A stretch of 39,649 bases of DNA from CAZXFA01 sp964640085 (GTDB lineage Bacteria; Actinomycetota; UBA4738; HRBIN12), in the NCBI GenBank assembly GCA_964640085.1, contig CAZXFA010000023.1, forward strand, positions 1 through 39,649, read 5' to 3'. Under the pieces are notes generated by a model. That model worked only from the letters and a program-made list of their open reading frames with translations. It made no database searches and was not told the DNA's origin. The translations under genes and the position numbers were made by a program. Numbering within the stretch: position 1 is the stretch's first letter; the number at the start of each line of letters is the position of its first letter. Of the stretch, positions 16,779-24,271 are shown piece by piece.

Positions 16779-17456
16779 ATGATCAGCCTTCAGGACGTCA
16801 CCAAGGTCTACAGGAACGGCACCGTCGCGCTCGACGACGTCAGCGTCGAGGTCGAGAAGGGCGAGTTCATCTTCATCGTCGGAGCGTCCGGCTCGGGCAA
16901 GTCCACCTTCATCCGCCTGCTCCTCAAGGAGGAGGACGCCACCAAGGGCGAGATCTACGTGGCGGGGAAGAACCTGGCCAAGCTCACGACGTGGAAGGTC
17001 CCGCACCTGCGGCGGAACATCGGCACGGTCTTCCAGGACTTCAAGCTCCTCCAGGACAAGACGGTGTTCGAGAACGTGGCCTTCGCGCTCGAGGTGATCG
17101 GGCGTCCGAAGACCGTGATCGACCAGCGGGTTCCCGAGATCCTCGAGCTCGTGGGCCTCGGCGGGAAGCTGAACAACTTCCCGGACGAGCTCTCGGGCGG
17201 TGAGCAGCAGCGCGTCTCGATGGCTCGGGCCTGCGTGAACCGTCCGCTCGTGCTCCTTGCCGACGAGCCGACGGGGAACCTCGACCCGAGCACGTCGGTC
17301 GAGATCATGCGCCTGCTGGACAAGGTGAACCGGATCGGGACCACGGTGGTGATGGCGACGCACGACCAGGCGATCGTGGACGCGATGCGCCGACGCGTGA
17401 TCGAGCTCGACGGAGGCCACGTGGTCCGCGACCAGGCCCGCGGGGTGTACAGCTAG
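16779..17456 (+). CDS. ftsE: Cell division ABC ATPase FtsE
   Basis: The 225-residue ATPase pairs with FtsX at the division site and controls peptidoglycan hydrolases from inside the cell. Visible motifs are Walker A GASGSGKST (residues 35-43), the Q-loop in VFQDFKLL, the ABC signature LSGGEQQRV (about 139), Walker B LVLLADEPTGNLD (about 155-167) and the switch His in MATHD. The length is normal. ATG 16779 matches the usual MISLQDVTKVY opening. The final TAG shares its G with the ftsX GTG, so the two subunits are translationally coupled. Confidence 0.97.
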   Translation: MISLQDVTKVYRNGTVALDDVSVEVEKGEFIFIVGASGSGKSTFIRLLLKEEDATKGEIYVAGKNLAKLTTWKVPHLRRNIGTVFQDFKLLQDKTVFENVAFALEVIGRPKTVIDQRVPEILELVGLGGKLNNFPDELSGGEQQRVSMARACVNRPLVLLADEPTGNLDPSTSVEIMRLLDKVNRIGTTVVMATHDQAIVDAMRRRVIELDGGHVVRDQARGVYS

Positions 17457-18331
17457 TGGCGCGGTTCGAGTACTTCTTCCGAGAGATCACTTCGGGGCTC
17501 CGACGGAACGGTTTGGTGGCGTTCGCGGCGATCAGCACCACGTTCATCGCGCTCCTGCTGTTCGGGCTCGCGCTGCTGATCAGTCGCCAGGTGAACCTGA
17601 TGATCGAGGCGACCACCGGGAACGTCGAGGTAGCCGTGTACCTGAGCGACCCCGTCAATCGGGACACGGTGCGCTCGCTCACCGACACACTGAGCGAGCT
17701 GGCCGTGGTGGAGAACGTCGAATACGAGACGAAGCAGGAGGCGTGCCGCCGGTTCCAGGAGCTGTTCGCCAGCCAGGAGGCGTTGGTCGAGAACGTGGAC
17801 TGCGACGCGCTTCCGGCCTCGCTGCGGGTCAAGCTGGACGATCCCGAGCGCTATGCGCAGGTGGCCGCGGTCCTCGAGGGCCAGCCGGGGATCGACGAGA
17901 TCGTCGACCAGAGCGCGTTCCTGGACCGGCTGTTCTCGGTCACGCGCGTGTTCCGGGTCGGTGTGCTCCTGGTCTCCTTCGTGATGCTGGCCTCCGCGGC
18001 GATCCTGATCGCGAACACGGTCCGGATGGGGTTGTTCGCCCGGCGCAAGGAGATCGGGATCATGAAGCTCGTCGGCGCGACCAACTGGCGGATCCGGATC
18101 CCGTTCCTGATCGAGGGGCTGTTCGAGAGCCTGATCGGCGCCGGCGCCGCGATCCTGTTCCTGTTCGGACTGAAGGTCGCGTTCATCAACCCGCTGTACG
18201 ACTCGGTCCAGTTCGTGCCATGGGTGTCCAACTCGGACGTGCTGGCGGTGATCCCATGGCTCCTGGTGGCGGGGGCCGCCGTCGCGCTGCTCGCGGGCCT
18301 GGTCGGGATGCGCCGGTTCCTCGACGTGTAG
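17456..18331 (+). CDS. ftsX: Cell division membrane protein FtsX
   Basis: The 291-residue partner of FtsE has the family topology: a first helix at about residues 21-43 and an extracytoplasmic domain of about 120 residues that in other species binds peptidoglycan hydrolases. Three helices follow near 168-190, 222-243 and 262-283. The extracytoplasmic domain contains two cysteines (EACRRF and NVDCDA) about 30 residues apart that could form a disulphide. The cytoplasmic RRKEIGIMKLVGATNWRIR segment is the coupling motif of FtsX/MacB-type permeases. GTG 17456 overlaps ftsE by one base, and the stop overlaps the smpB GTG by one base. Confidence 0.96.
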   Translation: MARFEYFFREITSGLRRNGLVAFAAISTTFIALLLFGLALLISRQVNLMIEATTGNVEVAVYLSDPVNRDTVRSLTDTLSELAVVENVEYETKQEACRRFQELFASQEALVENVDCDALPASLRVKLDDPERYAQVAAVLEGQPGIDEIVDQSAFLDRLFSVTRVFRVGVLLVSFVMLASAAILIANTVRMGLFARRKEIGIMKLVGATNWRIRIPFLIEGLFESLIGAGAAILFLFGLKVAFINPLYDSVQFVPWVSNSDVLAVIPWLLVAGAAVALLAGLVGMRRFLDV

Positions 18332-18804
18332 TGGGCTCCAAGGGCGATCCGGCGCAGAAGACCGTCGTCTCCAACCGCCGGGCCCGGCACGACTTCGAGA
18401 TCCTCGAGCGGTTCGAGGCCGGCATCGTGCTGACCGGCGCCGAGGTGAAGTCGCTCCGGGGCGGTCGCGGATCGCTCGCGGAGGCCTTCGCGCGGGTCCG
18501 GAACGGCGAGGTGTGGCTGGAGGGGATGCACATCCCGCCGTACCAGCATGCGATGGACAAGGCCCGGTACGAGCCCACGCGGAGCCGGAAGCTCCTGCTC
18601 CACCGCAAGGAGATCGAGCGCCTGATCGGCAAGACCGCCGAGCGCGGGCTGGCGCTCGTGCCGCTCCGCGTCTACTTCACGCACGGGCTGGCCAAGGTTG
18701 AGCTGGGGCTTGGTCGCGGGAAGCGGCGGTTCGAGAAGCGTCAGGCAATCGCCGAGCGCGAGCACCGGCGCGAGATCGAGCGCTCGATGGGTCGCCGCCG
18801 GTAG
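18331..18804 (+). CDS. smpB: SsrA-binding protein SmpB
   Basis: The 157-residue protein brings tmRNA into stalled ribosomes during trans-translation. It has the typical opening VVSNRRARHDFEILERFEAG, then GIVLTGAEVKSLR, YEPTRSRKLLLHRKEI and ALVPLRVYFTHGLAKVE. A basic C-terminal tail (RRFEKRQAIAEREHRREIER) enters the mRNA channel in known structures. GTG 18331 overlaps the ftsX stop by one base. Its RNA partner ssrA starts 28 bases downstream under its own promoter, so both parts of the rescue system are adjacent. Confidence 0.97.
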   Translation: MGSKGDPAQKTVVSNRRARHDFEILERFEAGIVLTGAEVKSLRGGRGSLAEAFARVRNGEVWLEGMHIPPYQHAMDKARYEPTRSRKLLLHRKEIERLIGKTAERGLALVPLRVYFTHGLAKVELGLGRGKRRFEKRQAIAEREHRREIERSMGRRR

Positions 18805-18808
18805 CCCG

Positions 18809-18814
18809 TATACT
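18809..18814 (+). promoter_or_regulatory. Candidate -10 box (TATACT) for ssrA
   Basis: TATACT lies four bases after the smpB stop and 18 bases before the mature 5' end of tmRNA, so a short 5' leader would be removed by RNase P. The -35 region would lie inside smpB and is not obvious. Confidence 0.55.
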
Positions 18815-18832
18815 TCCTTCACAACCGCATAT

Positions 18833-19187
18833 GGGGGTGTACTGGCTTCGACCTGGGCGGGTACCGCGCAGGGGAAGCGGGCCGACGTCGCCGCATGCGT
18901 CGCTAAACAGGTGGCACCAACACAAGCGCCGATACTGAGTACGCGCTCGCTGCCTAACTAGTTAGGTAGCCGTCCGCCGCGGGAGGCCTGCGACCGCGGG
19001 CCGGGCGTCGTGAGCAGGCTCACGGCAGCGGTTCCGTCCGGGGGCCGCCGCCGAACATCGCACCCGGGCTGGCCGAGGGGTCCTCCGCCGGTGGGAGCCT
19101 CGAGGCGAGACTCGACCGCCGGCTGCGCCCGGAGAAGCCCTGAACGGTCGCCGAGGCACAGGGGTTCGAGTCCCCTCACCTCCACCA
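18833..19187 (+). ncRNA. ssrA: Transfer-messenger RNA
   Basis: The 5' end GGGGGTGTACTGGCTTCGAC and the 3' end GGGGTTCGAGTCCCCT...CACCTCCACCA form the tRNA-like domain. GGGGGUG pairs with CACCUCC (one G-U), followed by A and an encoded CCA. The T arm GGGGTTCGAGTCCCC is intact. The tag frame begins near GGC 18913 and reads GTNTSADTEYALAA before TAA 18955-18957; the first codon is inferred. The YALAA ending is the usual degradation signal. The region after the tag is rich in paired segments, as expected for the pseudoknots. Length 355 bases. Confidence 0.95.
18913..18957 (+). other. tmRNA tag reading frame
   Basis: From GGC 18913 the frame gives GTNTSADTEYALAA and TAA, with a further in-frame-independent TAG a few bases on. 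An upstream TAA at 18904 in the same frame shows that resumption lies downstream of it. GGT 18910 is the alternative first codon. Confidence 0.75.
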
Positions 19188-19378
19188 TCGACCCTGGAGC
19201 GCCGAACCACCGTGAGTCAGGCGTGCATGACCCGACGGGTTCCGCTCGCTCCAGCACAGGAGGTAGCACCGTCCGTCGGGGACCAGGGCGCCGCGCAGCG
19301 CCCGTGTGTAGGCCGACGGTCCTCATCGGCGAGCGTGTGGAACAGGCCGACCTCATACCGGGGCCATGTCGAAGAAGC
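19188..19378. other. Intergenic region after tmRNA, no gene recognised
   Basis: No frame here resembles a protein. A small hairpin GGGCGC-CGCGCA-GCGCCC and a weaker GCCGA/TCGGC pair lie near the middle and could end transcription from either side, because ssrA and the aconitase X genes converge here. Confidence 0.5.
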
Positions 19379-19777
19379 TCATCGCGTCTCGATCCGGGCG
19401 CCGTCGGCAGAGGCGGACACCCGCACCCGTGCGCCGGTCCGGAGCCGCGTCCGCGAGACGACCACGGGGACCGCCGTCCCGTAGAGCTCTCGGGCCACGA
19501 TCGCCCCCAGCGCGACGATCGGGTCCGGCTCCGCGAGCACGATCGCGGCCGGGCCCGTGCCCGCTCGGATCGCCTCCGCCAGGACGCTGGAGCTCGAGCT
19601 GGAGCCGCGGCCGGAGGGCATCGCGAGGACCCGGCCCCGAACGCTCGCCCCTCGCTGCGGGTGATGGACGTCGACGATCAGCCCGGTCCGCGGATCCACG
19701 CCTCCCCAGAAGCTCAGCGCCTCCCCGAGCGCCAGGACCTCGCCCTCCGCCTCGCCGCCCACGAGGAACTCATCCAT
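19379..19777 (-). CDS. Aconitase X small subunit (swivel domain)
   Basis: The 132-residue protein is a DUF126-type aconitase X swivel domain. It has the opening EFLVGGEAEGEVLAL, LSFWGGVDPRTGLIVD, a glycine/serine loop MPSGRGSSSSSSVLAE that is the family hallmark, and PDPIVALGAIVARELYG. It completes the active site of the large subunit. ATG 19777 overlaps the large-subunit stop by eight bases (ATGGATGA), implying coupled translation; a GTG or ATG upstream would add 11 residues. Two-gene aconitase X is known from archaea as phosphomevalonate dehydratase and from some bacteria as cis-3-hydroxy-L-proline dehydratase. Confidence 0.88.
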   Translation of the reverse strand: MDEFLVGGEAEGEVLALGEALSFWGGVDPRTGLIVDVHHPQRGASVRGRVLAMPSGRGSSSSSSVLAEAIRAGTGPAAIVLAEPDPIVALGAIVARELYGTAVPVVVSRTRLRTGARVRVSASADGARIETR

Positions 19778-21026
19778 CGGCCCAGAGCCCCTCGTCGCGG
19801 TCGATGCCACCGGCGATCGCAGACCTGACGCAGTCCTCGAGCGACCCGAAGACGACCTCGACCCCGAGGTTCGCTGGCGCGTACCACGCCCACTTGGCCG
19901 AGTCGGTCATCACGGTCCCTCGCACCTGCTCGACGACGGGCGCGAGGTACGTGCACGTATCGGTCACGATGTCGATCCCGGACCGGGCCAGCGCCTCCAC
20001 GACGCCCCGGCGGTCGGCCTCAGCCAGGACGTCCCGTCCGGTGTTCACGAACGTCGGGACACGGACCCGCGCGGCGCCGAGGAGCGACGCGAGCCGCTCG
20101 AGCTCTGGGAGCGAGGCGTGCGGCGTCCCCACGCTCACCGCGTCCAGCGCCCCTCCCGCCGAGGTCGAGAGCTCGTCGCGCGCCGTGCGGAGCCGCTCCA
20201 CGGTGACGGGTACCTCTGGGGCCGCCTCGCCGCCGGTGGCGGCATCGAGCGTGGGCGCCTCCGGGGTGACGCCCACCGCGTGGAACATCGCGACCGCCCC
20301 AGAGGAAGCCGCGGCGGCGCCGAGGGCCTTCAGACGGTCCTCGTTGGTCCCGGGCGGCAGGCCGACGATCGCCGCCACCGTGCTCCCCGCCTCGTGCCCC
20401 AGCAGGTGGCCGAGGACCGGGTACAGGACGTCCGACGCGAGCAGCCGGTCCGGGATGCCGCCCATCCGCAGCACCAGACGCGCGCGGCGCTCGGCGTCGC
20501 GGTGCAGGCCGGCGAGGGGTGCTCGCCCGGCGATCGCGGCGCAGATGTCGAGGAAGTCCCCGTACCGGTTCGTCCGGGCGCCGAGCACGGAGTTGCAGAA
20601 GACGATCGCGTTCGACTCGGCCCACGCGACGTGCTCACCGAACCCGGGACGGTGGGGGAGCTGATAGGGCGCGCAGGTCCACGTCGGTCGGCAACCCATC
20701 CGGACGTACAGGTCCATCTGCCGGCGAGCGTTCGCGGTCACCTCGGGGTCCGCGCTCGTCCGCTCCGGGTGCAGCAGATCCAGGTACCCGACGTTCAGCG
20801 TGGTGGGGATCCGGACCCGCGCGCCGCCGGCGACCAGGCGCTCAGCGAACCCGAGCCCGGCGATCCCGTGGTAGAGGCAGCCGTCCACGTGCGCCGAGAC
20901 GACGTCCACCATCCCGTCGGCGCGCATCACGCGCGCCATCTCGACCAGGATCCGCATCGCCAGCGCCGCGGCCTCGCCCTCCGCACCCTCGAGGAGGGCG
21001 CGGTCGCGCGGGGCGAGCGCGGGCAC
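19770..21026 (-). CDS. Aconitase X large (catalytic) subunit
   Basis: The 418-residue protein belongs to the aconitase X (DUF521) dehydratase family. It opens PALAPRDRALLEGAEGEA like family members. Cysteines that could hold the iron-sulphur cluster occur in VDGCLYHG, MGCRPTWTCAPYQ, VFCNSVLGARTNR and TDTCTYLAP. GTG 21026 lies two bases after the aminotransferase stop, and the small subunit follows with an eight-base overlap. The three genes therefore form one unit. I see no mevalonate or hydroxyproline genes nearby, so the substrate is open. A hydroxyproline-type dehydration is the better-known bacterial activity, and the linked aminotransferase points to an amino or imino acid. Confidence 0.88.
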   Translation of the reverse strand: MPALAPRDRALLEGAEGEAAALAMRILVEMARVMRADGMVDVVSAHVDGCLYHGIAGLGFAERLVAGGARVRIPTTLNVGYLDLLHPERTSADPEVTANARRQMDLYVRMGCRPTWTCAPYQLPHRPGFGEHVAWAESNAIVFCNSVLGARTNRYGDFLDICAAIAGRAPLAGLHRDAERRARLVLRMGGIPDRLLASDVLYPVLGHLLGHEAGSTVAAIVGLPPGTNEDRLKALGAAAASSGAVAMFHAVGVTPEAPTLDAATGGEAAPEVPVTVERLRTARDELSTSAGGALDAVSVGTPHASLPELERLASLLGAARVRVPTFVNTGRDVLAEADRRGVVEALARSGIDIVTDTCTYLAPVVEQVRGTVMTDSAKWAWYAPANLGVEVVFGSLEDCVRSAIAGGIDRDEGLWADG

Positions 21027-21028
21027 GC

Positions 21029-22219
21029 CTACCGGAGCTCGGCCGCCGCGGCCTCGAACACCGGGATCGCGCGCTCCACCATGTCGTCGTTGCCCGTGAC
21101 CGAGATCCGGAACCGACCGGGCGTCTCCACGAGCGATCCCGGCAGCACGAACACCTTGTCTCGTGCCAGCCGCTCGACGAAGGCGCCATCGTCGGGGATC
21201 GGGCTGGTGGGGAGCAGGTAGAAGGTTCCCTCGGCCGTGGGGAGCTCGTACCCGGCAGCTCGGAGCCCGTCGGTGAGGAGGTCGCGCCGCCGCTGGAGCG
21301 CCTTCACGTCCACGCTCAGCTCGTCGAGCTCCGGCAGCGCGCGCTGCATCACCGCGTTCGGGACCCCGTTGCCGCCGATCGAGATCTGCGCGAGCTCGAA
21401 CGCGTCCCGCATCGGCCCGCGCTCGGGCATCGTCGGCGGGAGGGCGAGGTACCCCAGGCGCTGGCCCGGCGTGAGGAGCTGCTTGCCGTACGTGTAGACC
21501 AGGAACGAGTGCGGGTAGAAGGTCGTGGGGCTCGGGCAGAGCCGGTCGTCGAACACGATCCGGGAGTACGCCTCGTCCGAGATCAGGTAGACGGGCCGCC
21601 CGATCCGCTCCGAGGCGGCGGCGAGTACCTCGGCCAGCCCCTCGAGGACCCGTGGCGGGTAGATCCGGCCAGTGGGGTTGTTCGGCGAGTTCACGATCAC
21701 CGCCCGGGTACGCTCGGTGATCGCCGACGCCAGCGCGTCGAGGTCCGGATCCCAGGTCCGGCGGTCGACGGGCACGCGCACCGGCGTGACCCCCTGGGCG
21801 GCGATCAACGCTGCGTAGAAGAACCAGGGGGGCGAGAAGAAGACGATCTCGTCGCCCGGATCGGCCACCACGCGGATGCACAGGTTCAATCCGGTGAACG
21901 CTCCGTCGGTGAGGAACACGTCCTCGGGCTCGAACGGCACGTCGCGCCGTCGACGCAGCCCCGCGGCGGCGGCCTCTCGGGCGTAGGGCTCGTTGAACTT
22001 GTACGCGTACCAATCAGCGTCCCGGGGAACGCTCCATCGCTGGATCGCCTCGACGAACGCGGGCAGGGCCATCTCGTGGGGGTTCCCGACGACCAGGTCG
22101 CAGACCTCCGGGTCGTCCGGGTCCCCGAGCGCCCAGGCCGACCCGGAGAAGAAGCGGAACAGCGGGGCTTCCTGACGCAGGAGCCCCTCGATGGTCCCGG
22201 AGAGCCGGTGCGCGCCCAT
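21029..22219 (-). CDS. Class I/II pyridoxal-phosphate aminotransferase
   Basis: The 396-residue fold type I enzyme shows NSPNNPTGRIY (PLP ring and carboxylate binding), ISDEAYSRIVFDD (Asp to the pyridine nitrogen) and TYGKQLLTPGQRLGYL. The last holds the Schiff-base Lys in SYSK-like context. RFRISVTGNDDMV near the end has the substrate carboxylate Arg. It resembles the aspartate aminotransferase family, but the donor cannot be assigned. ATG 22219 was chosen over codons 15 bases upstream because AGGAGG precedes it by six bases. It is the first gene of a unit with split aconitase X, two bases away. A TACGGT box lies about 28 bases upstream of the ATG. Confidence 0.9.
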   Translation of the reverse strand: MGAHRLSGTIEGLLRQEAPLFRFFSGSAWALGDPDDPEVCDLVVGNPHEMALPAFVEAIQRWSVPRDADWYAYKFNEPYAREAAAAGLRRRRDVPFEPEDVFLTDGAFTGLNLCIRVVADPGDEIVFFSPPWFFYAALIAAQGVTPVRVPVDRRTWDPDLDALASAITERTRAVIVNSPNNPTGRIYPPRVLEGLAEVLAAASERIGRPVYLISDEAYSRIVFDDRLCPSPTTFYPHSFLVYTYGKQLLTPGQRLGYLALPPTMPERGPMRDAFELAQISIGGNGVPNAVMQRALPELDELSVDVKALQRRRDLLTDGLRAAGYELPTAEGTFYLLPTSPIPDDGAFVERLARDKVFVLPGSLVETPGRFRISVTGNDDMVERAIPVFEAAAAELR

Positions 22220-22286
22220 CACGTTCCTCCTCATCCGTGGTGCCGCACCGTACCATCCGGGCGTGTCCGCCGCCGGGTGAGGCGGC

Positions 22287-24179
22287 TCACCAGGAGATCG
22301 GTGGGACCCCGTACGGGTCGGCCTGGGGGTACGCGGTCTCGCCGTACGGGGAGAGGTCGCGGTCGGCCAGGTCGGCGATGAAGCCCGTCGGCAGGACCGC
22401 GGCGAACGAGCGCTCCGTCAGGCGCTCGCCCCGGATCGCCTCGGGACGCAGGTAGGGGCCGAGGTTCTCCCCGTACCGGTAGTCGGCGAGGAACGCGGCC
22501 ACGTCCTCGGCCGTGAACCCCGCGTCGGCCAGGGCGGTCGGGTTCAGGTAGAGCTCCGAGGGCGCGACGTTCTCGGCCAGCCCGAACACGCTCTTCCCGA
22601 AGGCCCGGCGCAGGTCCTCCTCCAGCTGGATCGGATCGATCCGCACGCCGCCGTTGGCGTCGATCTGCGGGCACTGGCCGTGATCCGCGGTCACGATCAA
22701 CACGGCTCGGCCGGGCCCGAACCGCTCGAGCAGCAGGTCTGCCGTCCGCCCGATCTCCTCGTCCACCGCGGCCAGCACCTCGGCCTGGCGGGGGTCGTCC
22801 ATGTTGTAGACGTGCCCCGAGTAGTCCGGCGCCTTGTAGTTGATGTACAGGAGGTCCGGCACCTCGTCGTCCCCGATCGGCTCGGAGTCGAAGGTCGCCT
22901 CGACCAACTCGCCCTGGAACCGGACGATCGGCGGGAAGCAGCACATCGCCTTCTTGCCGGTGGGGTCGAACGGGGAGGGCGCCGGTGGGTCCCACCCGGA
23001 GGCGAGGACCTCGAGGCGGTCGGGCCCGGGAGCGGCGTGTGGGAGGCGGTACCGTGTCGGGTGGTGCGGCGTCCAGCCCCCGCCGCCGTTCTCGTCCCAG
23101 AACACCCCGACCGGCACCTCGCCGCGCGGCCTCCCACCGCGGCCGAGCATCCCCAGGTGCCAGACCTGGTAGCCGATCTCGCCCACCCAGGCTTCGTTGG
23201 CCGTGTGCTCGGTCCAGCGGTCGGCCAGCGTGGGCGTGAGCAGGAACGACGGGTCCGCCCGGCCCGGCTCTCCCCACGCCTTCACGGGGCGGCCAGCGCG
23301 GCGGACGTTGTGACCGGTGAGCCCGTGGGTCCGGGGGAACGCACCGGTGCCGATCGTCGCGTGGGCGGAGGCGGTCACGGCCGGGAACGAGCCGACGATC
23401 GCGTTGCGGTAGGTGGCTCCCTCGCGCATCAGCCGTTTCAGGTTCGGCCAGGCGTCGGGCCAACGGAGGAGGTCGTTCCACCCGCCGCCGTCGATCACGA
23501 ACGTCACGATCACCCGGGGCTGCACGGGCGGCGTCACGGAGGGGATGCCGGGGAGGGCGACCCCGTCGGCCGCCGCGAGCTCGTCGAACCCCATCAGCCT
23601 GGCCGTGGTCGGCGCGAGATCGGCCAGGGTCACCCGGTCGGTGGAGTCGAACGGCTCGATCCGTCCCGGCGACCACACGACGATGGGCACCCGCTCCGCG
23701 TACATCCAGACCACCGCGTGCGAGGATCGGGGATCGTTCGGGACCAGCGAGAGCGACTCCTGCCGGTAGTTCGAGCTGGAGTAGGGAGACACCAGGAGCT
23801 GGAGATCGCCCGAGCGCTCCGGGTGGTGGGCGCGGGTCACGAGCTCCAGGTACTCGGCGCCGAGGTCGCGAGCGTCCTCCTCCAGCCTCGGGCGCGGGTC
23901 GGGCCGGGTGAGCCGTCGCAGCGCCGCTCCTGCGGTGCCGCCTGCGGCCACCGCCGCCAGGCCGAGCGCCCCGAGCCCGATCCGCAGGAACCGGCGGCGC
24001 GATGGGTCGAGCGGGTTGCTCCCGGCGGTGCGGGCGCGGATCGCCATCGCCCCCGTGGCCAGGACCAGCAGTCCGGCCGCCACGGCGGCGATCACGCTCC
24101 CGGTGAGCGCGACCGCGAGGGCGACGGCGCCGCCCGCGAGCGTCCAGGCCGCGAGCCAGGATCGGGACGGGAGCGGCAT
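22287..24179 (-). CDS. Membrane-anchored alkaline-phosphatase-superfamily hydrolase
   Basis: The 630-residue protein has an N-terminal membrane region, then a metal-dependent phosphodiesterase/nucleotide-pyrophosphatase-like domain. Two hydrophobic helices fill residues 8-48. SRRRFLRIGLGALGLAAV follows at about 59-76, a twin-arginine-like motif with a third helix. Catalytic features are VTFVIDGGGWND (first metal Asp), GSFPAVTASAHATIGTG (nucleophile Thr), LYINYKAPDYSGHVYN and VTADHGQ (metal Asp and His). The active domain should face outside. Substrate unknown; the family cleaves phosphodiesters or sulphates. ATG 24179 has no ribosome site but a GACAAT box six bases upstream. It lies between the GcvT-like and aminotransferase genes on the same strand. 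Confidence 0.82.
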   Translation of the reverse strand: MPLPSRSWLAAWTLAGGAVALAVALTGSVIAAVAAGLLVLATGAMAIRARTAGSNPLDPSRRRFLRIGLGALGLAAVAAGGTAGAALRRLTRPDPRPRLEEDARDLGAEYLELVTRAHHPERSGDLQLLVSPYSSSNYRQESLSLVPNDPRSSHAVVWMYAERVPIVVWSPGRIEPFDSTDRVTLADLAPTTARLMGFDELAAADGVALPGIPSVTPPVQPRVIVTFVIDGGGWNDLLRWPDAWPNLKRLMREGATYRNAIVGSFPAVTASAHATIGTGAFPRTHGLTGHNVRRAGRPVKAWGEPGRADPSFLLTPTLADRWTEHTANEAWVGEIGYQVWHLGMLGRGGRPRGEVPVGVFWDENGGGGWTPHHPTRYRLPHAAPGPDRLEVLASGWDPPAPSPFDPTGKKAMCCFPPIVRFQGELVEATFDSEPIGDDEVPDLLYINYKAPDYSGHVYNMDDPRQAEVLAAVDEEIGRTADLLLERFGPGRAVLIVTADHGQCPQIDANGGVRIDPIQLEEDLRRAFGKSVFGLAENVAPSELYLNPTALADAGFTAEDVAAFLADYRYGENLGPYLRPEAIRGERLTERSFAAVLPTGFIADLADRDLSPYGETAYPQADPYGVPPISW

Positions 24180-24185
24180 GCTTGG

Positions 24186-24191
24186 ATTGTC
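24186..24191 (-). promoter_or_regulatory. Candidate -10 box (GACAAT) for a leaderless transcript
   Basis: On the minus strand GACAAT ends six bases before the phosphatase-family ATG. It deviates from TAnnnT at the first base. Confidence 0.35.
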
Positions 24192-24271
24192 CCAAACGGG
24201 ATACCGGCTCCGAGGGCCGGCCGGCGGTCCGGAGCGATGACCGCTTCGCACGTGCGGTGCAACCGCGACGG

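Noticed and set aside
19212..19484. A 90-codon plus-strand frame after tmRNA
   Set aside because: No ribosome site or -10 box, no motif, and the last third lies over the aconitase X small subunit.
19010..19828. Plus-strand frame through the tmRNA 3' part and the aconitase X small subunit
   Set aside because: The bases are explained by tmRNA and by the minus-strand gene; the translation has no family resemblance.
24210..24236. GC-rich inverted sequence between the phosphatase-family and GcvT-like genes as a terminator
   Set aside because: Only a five-base outer stem is consistent and no T run follows, so it is too weak to call.
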